The notes: a model not told the origin generated them from the sequence alone. Positions 13,482 to 23,126 are shown, counted from the stretch's first letter. The stretch is 32,396 bases of DNA from Bacteroidaceae bacterium (GCA_024398535.1 JAKSIY010000018.1:1-32396), one strand, 5' to 3'. Numbers and translations are program-made.

Positions 13482-13496
13482 CCTTAAACTACCATA

Positions 13497-15404
13497 ATGG
13501 CAGAAAGAATCACTATCATTGACTTTGTTGACAAGTATTCAGCAAAGTACAACAACGAGACATTCATCCGCGAAAAGCTGGGCAACACCTGGCACGAGAC
13601 GTCATTCACAGCTACCAGACAGGAAGGCCGCACACTTGCTGCCGCCCTGATGAGTCTGGGTCTGGAAAAGGGAGAACGCGTGTCACTCCTGTCTGAGGGC
13701 CGCAAGCTCTGGGTAATTGCCGAGCTTGGCATCCTTTACGCCGGCGGCGTGAACGTACCTCTCTCAATCAAGCTTGAAGAGAGCAATGACCTGCTGTTCA
13801 GGGTCAACCACTCTGACAGCCGATTCATAATTGTATCATCACAGCAGCTTCCAAAGGTCAGGAAGATTCTGGCTGACACTCCTCAGGTTGAGAAGGTGAT
13901 TGTCCTTGATGACCTTGACTCATATCAGGACAAGGAGATGGGTATTTCAGAATTCCAGGCTATCGGACAGGAGTATCTGAAGGCTCATGAAGCAGAGGTC
14001 GATGCCCGTTCGCACTCTGTACAGCCTGATGACTATGCGAACATCAGCTATACTTCAGGTACCACCGCCGACCCTAAGGGCGTGCTCCTGACTCACAGGA
14101 ACTACACAGCCAACGTTGAGCAGGGCGCATCGATCATTACAATTGACAAGGGCGACGTGATGCTCATCCTGCTTCCGCTTGACCACTGCTTTGCGCACGT
14201 GGCCGGCTTCTACACAATGATGATGCATGGCGGAAGCATCGCCACAGTACCTGTAGGCAAGAACCCACTTGCCACACTGAAGAATGTTCCTACAGCCATC
14301 CAGGAGGTCAAGCCAATGGTCATGCTCTCTGTTCCTGCACTTGCACGCAACTTCAAGAAGAACGTTGAGAACGGAATTGCCAAGAAGGGTCCAAAGGTTG
14401 AGAAGCTTTACAACATGGCTCTGAAGAACGCAATAGCATATAACAAGGAGTATTATAACCGTGGTGGACTTCAGTTCTGGAGAAAGCCTTTCATGGCACT
14501 CTTTGACAAGCTGGTGTTCAGCAAGGTACGTGAGAACTTCGGCGGCCGCATGAAGTTCTTTGTAGGTGGCGGAGCTCTGCTTGACATTGAGCTGCAGAGG
14601 TACTTCTGCGCAATCGGAATCCCAATGTTCCAGGGCTACGGTCTTTCAGAGGCCACTCCAATCATCTGCTCCAATTCAACCGGACACGCAATATTCGGCT
14701 CATCCGGACGCGTTGTCAAGCCGCTTGACATAAAGATCTGCGACGATGAAGGCAAGGAGGTAGCTCCAGAAGTTCGCGGAGAGATTGTGATACGCGGTGA
14801 GAATGTCATGGCCGGTTACTGGAAGAATCCGGAATCAACGGCAAAGACAATCAAGGACGGATGGCTGCATACCGGTGACATGGGTTACCTGAAGGCAGAC
14901 AAGGAGTATCTTTGGGTGACAGGACGATTCAAGTCTCTGCTCATCTCTTCTGACGGAGAGAAGTACAGTCCGGAAGGCTTTGAGGACTCCCTGACAGATG
15001 GTTCAAAATACATTGAGCAGACAATCCTGCACAATAACCAGAATCCATACACCATTGTTCTTGTAGTTCCCAACAAGGATGCCCTGAGAGAATATGTAAA
15101 GTCTTCAAATCCTCAGATAAATCCTGACTCGCGTGAGGCAAAGGAACTCATGCTGAAGAAAATCCAGGAGGAGATTGATTCGTACAAGACCGGAGGTTCT
15201 CACGGCGGCATGTTCCCGGACAGATGGCTGCCGGCAGCCATAGCGGTTCTTCCTGAGCCGTTCACAGAGCAGAACGGCCTTGTGAACAGCACAATGAAGA
15301 TTGTTCGTGGAAAGGTTGAGAAATACTACGAAGACAGGATTGAATACGCTTACACCGCACAGGGTAAGGAACTCCTAAATGAAAAAAATATCGCGTCAGT
15401 CTGA
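13497..15404 (+). CDS. Long-chain fatty acid-CoA ligase (AMP-binding), first of three
   Basis: A 635-aa ANL-superfamily enzyme that should activate a carboxylic acid, probably a long-chain fatty acid, via an acyl-adenylate. The P-loop-like motif is YTSGTTADPKG starting at residue 185. The adenine-binding GYGLSEATP and the GWLHTGD hinge segment follow. The C-terminal catalytic lysine is in the STMKIVRGKVEKYY region. The length is nearer to eukaryotic-type ACSL/FadD15-like forms than to short FadD. The start is 15 bases after the P1B ATPase stop with no terminator between, so it is probably read through from that operon, although the functions are not obviously linked. Its last codons form one arm of a bidirectional terminator. 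Confidence 0.88.
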   Translation: MAERITIIDFVDKYSAKYNNETFIREKLGNTWHETSFTATRQEGRTLAAALMSLGLEKGERVSLLSEGRKLWVIAELGILYAGGVNVPLSIKLEESNDLLFRVNHSDSRFIIVSSQQLPKVRKILADTPQVEKVIVLDDLDSYQDKEMGISEFQAIGQEYLKAHEAEVDARSHSVQPDDYANISYTSGTTADPKGVLLTHRNYTANVEQGASIITIDKGDVMLILLPLDHCFAHVAGFYTMMMHGGSIATVPVGKNPLATLKNVPTAIQEVKPMVMLSVPALARNFKKNVENGIAKKGPKVEKLYNMALKNAIAYNKEYYNRGGLQFWRKPFMALFDKLVFSKVRENFGGRMKFFVGGGALLDIELQRYFCAIGIPMFQGYGLSEATPIICSNSTGHAIFGSSGRVVKPLDIKICDDEGKEVAPEVRGEIVIRGENVMAGYWKNPESTAKTIKDGWLHTGDMGYLKADKEYLWVTGRFKSLLISSDGEKYSPEGFEDSLTDGSKYIEQTILHNNQNPYTIVLVVPNKDALREYVKSSNPQINPDSREAKELMLKKIQEEIDSYKTGGSHGGMFPDRWLPAAIAVLPEPFTEQNGLVNSTMKIVRGKVEKYYEDRIEYAYTAQGKELLNEKNIASV

Positions 15405-15417
15405 CGCGATATTTTTT
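15383..15417. terminator. Bidirectional terminator overlapping two convergent gene ends
   Basis: AAAAAATATCGCGTCAG (15383-15399) and CTGACGCGATATTTTTT (15401-15417) are perfect reverse complements. The central bases form the loop, leaving a GC-rich stem flanked by A and T runs on both strands. The stop codon of the acyl-CoA ligase (15402-15404) is inside it, and the stop of the DUF1846 gene (15416-15418) overlaps its edge. Confidence 0.88.
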
Positions 15418-16879
15418 ATCTGTTGCTTCTGACCGGGTCACATGTCAACCCGACCCCAAGTTTCTTGAATATCTTCTGATCCACAAAGCTGAGCATCACC
15501 GTTGAGTGGGCCTGGCAGCCGCGCAGCTCCGGAAGCTGGGCCAGTGCACGACGGCAGTTGTCATCCTCCTTGCTCAGTACAGACAGGGCAACCAGCACCT
15601 CATCAGTATGAAGACGCGGGTTCTTACCACCCAGATAGTCAATCTTTGTCTTCTGGATAGGCTCAATCATCTCCTGTGGAATCAACTTGACACTGTGGTC
15701 AATGCCAGCCAGATGCTTGGTAGCGTTCAATAGGAGCGCTGCACTTGGGCCAAGCAGAGGGCTTGATTCTGCTGTAATGATAGTACCGTCAGCCAGCTCT
15801 ATTGCAGAACTTGGTACGCCGGACTTCTCCTGACGCTCCTTAGCTGCCACAGTGGTCTTTCTGTCTGCGGTAGAAATCTTTGCCTGCTTGAACAGCAGAG
15901 CAATCTTGTTTACCTCAGCATCGTTCATGCCACTCTCTGCAAACTTGTTCAGGGCAGAATAGTAGCGGCGAATTATCTCCTCCTTGGATGCCTGGCAGCA
16001 AACATCATCATTGCTGATGCAGAAGCCCACCATGTTAACACCCATGTCTGTAGGAGACTTGTATGGATTCTCTCCGTAGATACCCTCAAACAGGGCATTC
16101 AGGACAGGGAAGATTTCAATGTCACGGTTGTAGTTGATGGCAATGTTGTTGTATGCCTCCAGGTGGAACGGGTCAATCATGTTGACATCATTCAGGTCAG
16201 CTGTGGCCGCCTCATAGGCAATATTGACCGGATGCTTCAGCGGAAGGTTCCATACCGGAAAGGTCTCAAACTTTGCATATCCAGCCTCTACTCCACGCTT
16301 GTGCTCGTTGTAAAGCTGGCTCAGGCAGACCGCCATCTTGCCGCTTCCTGGGCCAGGTGCTGTGACAATGACCAGCGGACGGCTTGTCTCGACATAGTCA
16401 TTCTTGCCAAAACCCTCATCAGAATCAATCAGGGCCACATTGTGAGGATATCCCTCAATTATATAATGGTAGTACGCCTTGATGCCCATGCGTTCCAGTC
16501 TCTCCCTGAAGGCCGATGCACTTGACTGACCGTTATAATGTGTTATTACAACGCTGCCTACAAAGAAACCGCGGTTCTGGAACTCGCTTCTCAGACGCAG
16601 TACATCCTCGTCGTATGTGATGCCCAGGTCAGCACGTACCTTGTTCTTCTCAATATCAACTGCACTGATTACTATCACAATCTCAGCGCTGTCACTCAGC
16701 TGGCTGAGCATACGCAGCTTGCTGTCCGGCTGGAAACCAGGCAGGACACGGCTTGCGTGATGGTCATCAAAAAGCTTTCCTCCCAACTCAAGATAGAGTT
16801 TGTTGCCGAACTTGGCGATGCGCTCCTTGATATGTTCCGACTGTATCCTCAGATACTTGTCATTATCAAATCCTATCAT
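15416..16879 (-). CDS. DUF1846 family protein
   Basis: A 487-aa cytosolic protein matching DUF1846 (PF08903) along its length, from MIGFDNDKYLRIQSEHIKER to the conserved late segments GVPSSAIELADG and LLGPSAALLLNA. A glycine-rich loop with a Lys, APGPGSGK at 174-181, looks like a phosphate-binding loop, so nucleotide binding is plausible. The family is conserved and some structures exist, but I know of no settled reaction. It is the last gene of a probable operon with the ACT protein and UPF0210, starting 23 bases after the UPF0210 stop. Its 3' end overlaps the shared terminator. Confidence 0.85.
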   Translation of the reverse strand: MIGFDNDKYLRIQSEHIKERIAKFGNKLYLELGGKLFDDHHASRVLPGFQPDSKLRMLSQLSDSAEIVIVISAVDIEKNKVRADLGITYDEDVLRLRSEFQNRGFFVGSVVITHYNGQSSASAFRERLERMGIKAYYHYIIEGYPHNVALIDSDEGFGKNDYVETSRPLVIVTAPGPGSGKMAVCLSQLYNEHKRGVEAGYAKFETFPVWNLPLKHPVNIAYEAATADLNDVNMIDPFHLEAYNNIAINYNRDIEIFPVLNALFEGIYGENPYKSPTDMGVNMVGFCISNDDVCCQASKEEIIRRYYSALNKFAESGMNDAEVNKIALLFKQAKISTADRKTTVAAKERQEKSGVPSSAIELADGTIITAESSPLLGPSAALLLNATKHLAGIDHSVKLIPQEMIEPIQKTKIDYLGGKNPRLHTDEVLVALSVLSKEDDNCRRALAQLPELRGCQAHSTVMLSFVDQKIFKKLGVGLTCDPVRSNR

Positions 16880-16902
16880 AATCCTTATATGTTTTTCTGT
16901 TA

Positions 16903-18267
16903 TCAGTTCTTGAAACTATGTATCGGTGCAGGAATACGACCCGTGCGGCTCACAAAGTCAGAGCATCCGAACGGATTCACCTTCATGATTGGAGCATGGC
17001 CCAGAAGTCCGCCGAACTCTACGGTCTCTCCCACTCCCTTTCCTATCACAGGAATGATTCTCACAGCAGTTGTCTTCTGGTTCACCATTCCAATTGCAGC
17101 CTCATCGGCAATGATTCCTGATATTGTCGTAGCTGGAGTATCACCCGGTATGGCAATCATGTCAAGACCTACGGAGCAGACGCAGGTCATTGCCTCAAGC
17201 TTCTCAATGCTCAGGGCACCGCACTCGGCAGCCTCAATCATGCCCTGATCCTCAGACACTGGGATGAAGGCGCCGCTCAGTCCGCCCACGTATGACGATG
17301 CCATGACGCCACCCTTCTTTACCTGATCATTCAGGAGTGCTAGGCATGCGGTGGTTCCCGGAGCTCCGGCCTTGTCCACGCCTATCTCCTGCAGGATATC
17401 AGCCACACTGTCTCCTACCGCAGGTGTAGGTGCCAGTGACAGGTCAATTATTCCGAACGGAATACCCAGCCTGCGCGATGCCTCCTGAGCAACCAGCTGG
17501 CCAACACGTGTTATCTTGAACGCAGTCTTCTTGATTGTCTCGCACAGAACCTCAAAGCTCTGTCCACGGACGCTCTGCAGCGCATACTTCACTACGCCAG
17601 GGCCGCTTACGCCTACGTTTATTATTGCATCGGGCTCCGTAACGCCATGGAAAGCACCTGCCATGAATGGATTATCGTCAGGTGCATTGCACAGGACTAC
17701 CAGCTTTGCACAGCCCAGGGAGTCGCGCTCTGACGTTGCAAGAGCAGTCTTGCGGACAATCTCACCCATCAGACGGACGGCGTCCATATTGATGCCGGTC
17801 TTTGTAGAGCCCACATTCACGCTGCTGCAGATATAGTTGGTCTTTGCCATTGCCTCAGGAATGCTCTCAATGAGCAGACGGTCACTGGTTGTCATTCCCT
17901 TTGACACTATTGCAGAATATCCGCCCAGAAAGTTTATGCCGATCTCTTCTGCTACCTCGTCAAGAGCCAGGGCAATACGGACGTAGTCCTGTGACGTATG
18001 GCAGCAGGCCGCTCCTACAAGTGATATCGGAGTGATCGAGACCCTCTTGTTCACGATTGGAATACCGTACTCACGTGAGATGGCCTGACCGGTCTCTACC
18101 AACCGGCTGGCATAATGACGGATCTTGTTCTGGATATTGCGGCAGGTCTTCTCAAGATCTGCATCGGCACAGTCCAGCAGGCTGATGCCGATAGTGATTG
18201 TGCGGACGTCAAGATTCTCCTCATCAATCATCTTGTTGGTCTCAATGACCTCTCTCTGACTGATCAT
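16903..18267 (-). CDS. PFL family protein (UPF0210/DUF711)
   Basis: A 454-aa protein of the UPF0210 family, recognisable by the opening [13 protein letters not shown], the segments [16 protein letters not shown] and [15 protein letters not shown], and the ending [20 protein letters not shown]. The fold is related to glycyl-radical enzymes such as pyruvate formate-lyase (hence PFL family), but I see no reason to assume glycyl-radical chemistry. Its start overlaps the ACT-domain gene stop by four bases (ATGA), the same pair seen in Firmicutes such as Streptococcus. The ACT partner suggests regulation by an amino acid or small ligand. Function is unknown. Confidence 0.88.
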   Translation of the reverse strand: MISQREVIETNKMIDEENLDVRTITIGISLLDCADADLEKTCRNIQNKIRHYASRLVETGQAISREYGIPIVNKRVSITPISLVGAACCHTSQDYVRIALALDEVAEEIGINFLGGYSAIVSKGMTTSDRLLIESIPEAMAKTNYICSSVNVGSTKTGINMDAVRLMGEIVRKTALATSERDSLGCAKLVVLCNAPDDNPFMAGAFHGVTEPDAIINVGVSGPGVVKYALQSVRGQSFEVLCETIKKTAFKITRVGQLVAQEASRRLGIPFGIIDLSLAPTPAVGDSVADILQEIGVDKAGAPGTTACLALLNDQVKKGGVMASSYVGGLSGAFIPVSEDQGMIEAAECGALSIEKLEAMTCVCSVGLDMIAIPGDTPATTISGIIADEAAIGMVNQKTTAVRIIPVIGKGVGETVEFGGLLGHAPIMKVNPFGCSDFVSRTGRIPAPIHSFKN

Positions 18268-18536
18268 ATCCTATGCATCTTGTCAAAGATCTCCTCCTTC
18301 TGGCAGAGGATACGCACTCCCATCTCAGAGCCGGCGTTCTGCAGACGCTGGACAAGTTCATCATACACGATAGGTGACTTGGCGGTATCCACAATCATCA
18401 TCATGTTGAAGATTCCGTCCACAATTGTCTGTGAAATATCCTGAATGTTGATATTGTTCTCTGCAAGTATGGTGCAGACCTTGGCAATGATACCTACTGT
18501 ATCTCTTCCGGTTACGGTTATAATGCTCTTATCCAT
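18264..18536 (-). CDS. ACT domain-containing protein (UPF0237 family)
   Basis: A 90-aa protein consisting of one ACT domain. The opening [20 protein letters not shown], then [20 protein letters not shown], gives the classic beta-alpha-beta-beta ligand-binding pattern seen in GcvR-like proteins. It probably binds an amino acid and regulates the UPF0210 protein, with whose gene it overlaps by four bases; this is inference from gene pairing. The promoter -7 box lies 27 bases upstream. Confidence 0.88.
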   Translation of the reverse strand: MDKSIITVTGRDTVGIIAKVCTILAENNINIQDISQTIVDGIFNMMMIVDTAKSPIVYDELVQRLQNAGSEMGVRILCQKEEIFDKMHRI

Positions 18537-18563
18537 CTTTTACGACCCCATTTTTTGGATTCG

Positions 18564-18571
18564 CAAAGATA
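18564..18571 (-). promoter_or_regulatory. -7 element of the ACT-UPF0210-DUF1846 operon promoter
   Basis: The minus strand reads TATCTTTG, a perfect match, 27 bases before the ATG at 18536. The -33 region falls inside the 3' end of the QueH fusion gene and is non-consensus (GTTTC). Confidence 0.5.
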
Positions 18572-18580
18572 ACATTTTCC

Positions 18581-19702
18581 TTAGAAACTACACGAAACCA
18601 CAAGGTCCATCTTGACGTCATTTTCCTCAACAGGAACAGATGGAATCATCTGGCAGCTGAACGCGACGCCCACCTTGGGGCAACTGACCGATGCCAGCAG
18701 ACGGTCATAGAATCCACGGCCACGGCCCATACGGTTGCCCTCCCGGTCAAAGGCACGCCCCGGAACCACTATCAGCTGAATCTCAGCCAGGTTTTCAAGA
18801 ACCGGACCTACGGGCTCTGGAATTCCGAATGACGGACCTGGAACTAGACTTGCATCGCCAGTATATTCACGGACCAGCAGGTCATCACCGTCAATTGACG
18901 GAAGGAAGATTCGTTTCTTTCCATGCCATTTCCTTATAAAGTCATGAGTGCTAACCTCATCGGCCATAGACCAGTACATGAGCACGCTCTGCGCGTTCCT
19001 GAACAGTTCCGATGCCTCAAGGCTGTCCCAGATGCGCTGGCTTTCCTGGAGTTTCCTCTCATCTGTCATCACTGAGACAAGACGTTTCATGCGCTTGCGT
19101 ACACCGGCCTTGTCATCTTTCATTGAGCGCATGCTGAATTCACAGCCGCAGTAGCGCTGATTGTAGAAATTCTGTTCACGGATTATTTCGGAACGCCGTT
19201 GCTGAAGCCCGTCCTTGCGCCAGTTCTGATCCCAGAACATCACGTCCGGAAACTCACTGACCGCTTCGTGACCAGCCTGTACTATCTGGTCATGGCTTTT
19301 CCAGCGACTGGAATCAAGTGTTGACGAAATTACCTTGAAACCATTCTCATGGGCATATTCAGCTGTTCTTTTCAGGCGCAGACGGAAACAGTTCAGGCAT
19401 CGGGCTGCACGCTCCGGCTCATCCTCATGGCCGCGCGCACACTCCAGCCAGGCTGCATGGTCATAATCCGCGTCAATTATCTGAAGTCCCAGTGACGATG
19501 CATAACGGCTGCACTCCTCCTTGCGGACCAGATACTCCTCATAGGGATAAATATTGGGATTGCAGTAAAAGATGACAGGCTCAATGCCACTCTCCACCAT
19601 CCTTTCTATGATGGCGCTTGAGCACGGAGCACAGCAGGTATGCAGAAGCACGCGCCCTGCACCCCCAGGAGCCTGAAGAATCTTTTTCTGCTGCTTGTTC
19701 AT
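18581..19702 (-). CDS. Fusion protein: epoxyqueuosine reductase QueH + 5-formyltetrahydrofolate cyclo-ligase
   Basis: A 373-aa two-domain protein. Residues 15-190 match QueH (DUF208), which reduces epoxyqueuosine to queuosine in tRNA: HTCCAPCSS with Cys23, Cys24 and Cys27, CNPNIYPYEEY, CLNCFRLRL, SSTLDSSRWKSH and YCGCEFS. From about 200 to the end it matches 5-formyl-THF cyclo-ligase, which makes 5,10-methenyl-THF with ATP: KRMKRLVSVMTDERK, LPSID, SFGIPEP and the signature VVPGRAFDREGNRMGRGRG followed by FYDRLL. Both domains look complete. The ATG at 19702 leaves five bases after the upstream stop; the longer start at 19738 would overlap that gene by 31 bases. It is the last of three genes after the second M16 peptidase. 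No break in frame separates the domains. Confidence 0.88.
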   Translation of the reverse strand: MNKQQKKILQAPGGAGRVLLHTCCAPCSSAIIERMVESGIEPVIFYCNPNIYPYEEYLVRKEECSRYASSLGLQIIDADYDHAAWLECARGHEDEPERAARCLNCFRLRLKRTAEYAHENGFKVISSTLDSSRWKSHDQIVQAGHEAVSEFPDVMFWDQNWRKDGLQQRRSEIIREQNFYNQRYCGCEFSMRSMKDDKAGVRKRMKRLVSVMTDERKLQESQRIWDSLEASELFRNAQSVLMYWSMADEVSTHDFIRKWHGKKRIFLPSIDGDDLLVREYTGDASLVPGPSFGIPEPVGPVLENLAEIQLIVVPGRAFDREGNRMGRGRGFYDRLLASVSCPKVGVAFSCQMIPSVPVEENDVKMDLVVSCSF

Positions 19703-19707
19703 AAGTA

Positions 19708-20271
19708 TCAGGCTTCTGCAATATCCAGACGCTGCCATTCATACCCCAGACGGAACAGTTCAATGGCAGCACCGATGCGAAACATCACCTTGGTGGTATG
19801 GGCAAACAGATAGAAGGCCTTGCGACTCTGAGGCTCAACCCGCTCCTGACGGATGAACGTGACTGCTGTCTCTGAAATCTGGCGGACCAGTTCAATCACC
19901 TTCTGGGCCTCCTTGCCCTGCAGCGGCAGTCCAAGAATGTCAGAGACAATGTGGTCGTCCATATTGTCAAAGCCCTCTGTTCCATACAGAACCTTGTAGG
20001 GCTGGTCCTTCAGGCCCTCCCAGTCACGGCTCCACCAGCAGGCAACAGCCATACCTATGTAAACAGCCCACCCAACTGAAACAGTCGGGTACTGAGCTAT
20101 CTCCTTGATTGAATCTGCCATGTACTCAGGAGCATACTCCTTCCACTTGGCATCAATATCCTCAGACTGTAGGAGCTGACCTTTCAGCAACCCTGCAGCT
20201 GTACACTGTTTGAGCAGCTCGTTTGTAAGATGCTGCTCAAACATGTCATAGAACAAAGAATCGTCAATCAT
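19708..20271 (-). CDS. Conserved-looking hypothetical protein, 187 aa
   Basis: I do not recognise this protein. It is acidic and helix-rich, with no signal peptide and many aromatic residues (GWAVYIGMAVACWWSRDW at about 68-85, which may be a buried helix rather than a true membrane span). The coding pattern matches the neighbours and it is tightly packed: the start is six bases after the M16 stop, and the stop is five bases before the QueH fusion. It is therefore a real gene co-transcribed with both. The mid-region VLYGTEGFDNMDDHIVSDIL and the C-terminal TTKVMFRIGAAIELFRLGYE could be useful search seeds. Confidence 0.75.
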   Translation of the reverse strand: MIDDSLFYDMFEQHLTNELLKQCTAAGLLKGQLLQSEDIDAKWKEYAPEYMADSIKEIAQYPTVSVGWAVYIGMAVACWWSRDWEGLKDQPYKVLYGTEGFDNMDDHIVSDILGLPLQGKEAQKVIELVRQISETAVTFIRQERVEPQSRKAFYLFAHTTKVMFRIGAAIELFRLGYEWQRLDIAEA

Positions 20272-20277
20272 TCCTGA

Positions 20278-23085
20278 TTATTTTCCTGCTGCAACACCCT
20301 TCATGATGACAAGAGCATTGTTGTTCTGGGTCTTGACGGTCTTGAAGGCCTTCACAACGTCACTTGCAGTAATTGAGTTGACAATCTTCTCATAATTCGT
20401 GAAGGTATCACGCTTGTTCTCAACCCAGGTCTCAATCCACTCGGTATGAGCAGAATTCTCACGCTGTGCCTCCTGGAATGTCTTGAGCATATACTCCTTG
20501 GCCTTCTTCATGCCATCCTCTGACGGACCATTGGCAATGAAGCTGTCAATAATCTCCATGACGCGGCCGTTAAGATAACCAACCTTCTCAGGATCAGTCT
20601 GATATACAATCTGATATATACCCTCTGAATTTGGCAGCGACCTTACGGTTCCACTGGCATTGATACTGTAGGTTCCACCCTCCTTCTCACGGATCTCCTC
20701 CATGAGATCAATTGTCAGGCACTGCAGGGCAATGTCAAAGGCAAGCGATGTCTTCAGGTCAGACTTGCTGCTGCCGCTTCCCAGCATGAAGACAGTTGTC
20801 ATAGGAACCTCCATCTCACGTTCAAAGACATTGTCAACATGTCCCTTCACGAAATCTGTAACGCCCTTTCTGAACTTCTCATGTCCCTTTCCGGTTGATG
20901 GCAGGGCACCAATGTACTGCTCAATCAAAGGAATCATAGAATCCTCATCTATGGCACCGGTAAAGTAGAACCTGAAGTCCGATGCATCGGCGAATCTCTC
21001 TGCTGCAATCTCAAGAACGCGCTCATAGTCAATTTCATCGACCTCAGATGAACGGAGTGATGTGAAGTACTCCTTGTTGGCATAGATAGTCGAGTTCAGA
21101 CTGTCCTGAAGGGCTGTCATAGGCTGTGCCTCGGCATTCTGCAGGATTGCCTTCAGACGGCCTGCAGTTGAAGCATACGCATTCTGGTCTGCACGAAGGG
21201 CTGTGAAATACAGATATGTCAGCTGAAGCATTGTCTCAAAATCCCTTGGAGTTGAGGATCCGCTCATTGTCTCGCTGTTCATGTTCACGGATGGCGATAC
21301 CGAAACCTGACGGCCGGCAAGCATCTTTGAAAGATCTGTCACGCTGAAGTTGCCAACACCGCCGACACTCAGGAACTCACTCAGACCCTTCAGGTTGGTG
21401 GCTTCAGCCTTGGTGTAGAGAGACTGACCGCCAAAGCTGTGGGCAGACATCAGAATCTGATCCTTATTGAAGTCTGTGCTCTTCAGATATACGGTAGCAC
21501 CGTTTGAGAGTGTGAACTTACGGTATCCGAACTTGGAATCCTTTGACTTAACCACCTTACCTGGAACAGGAAGCTCAGAAATCAGAGGCTCGTCAGAAAC
21601 TGTATCCTCATAAGGCTCAATATCCTCTGCATCGACAGCAGCCAGAGCAGCAGCAATAGCCTCCTTTGAAGGAGCATCACTTGACTCCGGCAGCATACAT
21701 ACAACGACTGTACCGGAACCGTCTGCAAGCTGTGCAAGCATCTGGTTGATCAGCTCTACAGGAAGCTGTGCAGCAACCTGGTTCATCAGCTGGAACTCAG
21801 TCTCAATACCCGGGATAGGCTCGTTGTCTATGAAGTGTCTTACATACTCAGCGCAGAACTCAGCACTCTTTACCTTCTCACGCTGGTTATATGCAGTCTC
21901 AAGCTGTGACAGATACTCTGTACGGGCACGGTCATACTCAGAAGCGGTATAGCCATGACGCAGTGCACGGAGCATCTCACGGTATGTTGCAGTAAGACCC
22001 TTCAGCAGATCACCCTGGGTTACAATAAGACCGGTGTATGCACCCTCTGTCTTTGAAAGGAAGTAGTCGTCATCAGCAATACGGCTCTGCACGAACGGAG
22101 GCTCAGGAGTCATTGTAATCTCCTGCATACGCTGGCTCTGCATGATGTTTGCCACGCTCAGCGCATACTGATAGATCATATAGCTGAGACCAGACTTCAT
22201 CTCATCAGGGAAAGCATCGTGTTTCAGGAAGAGATATGTCATCTCATAAGGCATCTCCTTGTCCTGTCCGAGGCAGATGATAGGAGCATCATTCTTCTCA
22301 ATCGGCACATAGTAGCGCTCAGCAGGATTTACCGGTGCAGGAATTGAACCGAAGACCTTCTGAATCTTCTGCTCGACCTGATCAACGTCAATATCACCTA
22401 CTACAACGATGCCCTGCTGATCCGGACGATACCACTTTGCATAGTAATCGCGGAGTGCCTGATATGGGAAGTTGTCAACAACCTCCATGGTACCGATAGG
22501 CATTCTCTGACCATACTTGTTGCCAGGATATGCCTCAGGAAGGATCTTCTCATACAGACGCATCTGAGCATCCATACGGCTCCGCCACTCCTCGTGGATA
22601 ACGCCACGCTCATGATCAATGTCATCATCCTCAAGAAGCAGGGCGCTTGCCCAGTCATGCAGGATCAGAAGGCATGAGTCAATGGCACTTGGAACATTGG
22701 CAACAGGAACGTTGTCAATATTGTAAACTGTCTCATCAATGCTGGTGTAGGCATTCAGGTCAGCTCCGAACTTTACTCCGATTGACTCACAGTACTTGAT
22801 GATGTTGTTGCCAGGGAAGTTCTCTGTACCGTTGAAGCACATGTGCTCCAGGAAGTGAGCCAGACCACGCTGGTTATCCTCCTCAAGGATAGAACCCACC
22901 TTCTGGGCTATGTAGAAGTTTGCCTGACCCTTTGGCTCCTCATTGTGACGGATATAATAGGTCATGCCGTTCTCCAAATGTCCGATACGTACCTTCGGAT
23001 CAGTCGGGACCTGCTGATCCTGCTGTGCACTTGCCACGCCTGCAGTCAGGAGCATCAGTGCTGCAAAGAATAATTTCTTCATCAT
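20278..23085 (-). CDS. M16 (insulinase/pitrilysin-family) zinc metallopeptidase, second copy
   Basis: A 935-aa exported peptidase. A signal peptide of about 20 residues ends in GVASA. The HxxEH zinc motif is HFLEH at 77-81. The third ligand is in GVIHEEW with Glu165/166. The C-terminal half has a second M16 fold without the motif. It differs strongly from the first M16 peptidase: it has CFNGTENFPGN after the motif and DIDHERGVIHEEWRSR near the ligand, resembling the zinc-protease family common in Bacteroidota. The start is at one of two consecutive ATGs (23085 or 23082); an in-frame upstream codon at 23115 lies before a charged stretch and is unlikely. It leads an operon with the unknown 187-aa protein and the QueH fusion. 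Confidence 0.92.
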   Translation of the reverse strand: MMKKLFFAALMLLTAGVASAQQDQQVPTDPKVRIGHLENGMTYYIRHNEEPKGQANFYIAQKVGSILEEDNQRGLAHFLEHMCFNGTENFPGNNIIKYCESIGVKFGADLNAYTSIDETVYNIDNVPVANVPSAIDSCLLILHDWASALLLEDDDIDHERGVIHEEWRSRMDAQMRLYEKILPEAYPGNKYGQRMPIGTMEVVDNFPYQALRDYYAKWYRPDQQGIVVVGDIDVDQVEQKIQKVFGSIPAPVNPAERYYVPIEKNDAPIICLGQDKEMPYEMTYLFLKHDAFPDEMKSGLSYMIYQYALSVANIMQSQRMQEITMTPEPPFVQSRIADDDYFLSKTEGAYTGLIVTQGDLLKGLTATYREMLRALRHGYTASEYDRARTEYLSQLETAYNQREKVKSAEFCAEYVRHFIDNEPIPGIETEFQLMNQVAAQLPVELINQMLAQLADGSGTVVVCMLPESSDAPSKEAIAAALAAVDAEDIEPYEDTVSDEPLISELPVPGKVVKSKDSKFGYRKFTLSNGATVYLKSTDFNKDQILMSAHSFGGQSLYTKAEATNLKGLSEFLSVGGVGNFSVTDLSKMLAGRQVSVSPSVNMNSETMSGSSTPRDFETMLQLTYLYFTALRADQNAYASTAGRLKAILQNAEAQPMTALQDSLNSTIYANKEYFTSLRSSEVDEIDYERVLEIAAERFADASDFRFYFTGAIDEDSMIPLIEQYIGALPSTGKGHEKFRKGVTDFVKGHVDNVFEREMEVPMTTVFMLGSGSSKSDLKTSLAFDIALQCLTIDLMEEIREKEGGTYSINASGTVRSLPNSEGIYQIVYQTDPEKVGYLNGRVMEIIDSFIANGPSEDGMKKAKEYMLKTFQEAQRENSAHTEWIETWVENKRDTFTNYEKIVNSITASDVVKAFKTVKTQNNNALVIMKGVAAGK

Positions 23086-23126
23086 ATTTCTTGTTTTTAA
23101 CCTGTTTCTGTCCATTAGACAACCAA

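Noticed and set aside
13482..13496. Separate promoter for acyl-CoA ligase 1
   Set aside because: The 15-base gap holds no -7 box, and I saw none just upstream in the ATPase gene; readthrough is simpler.
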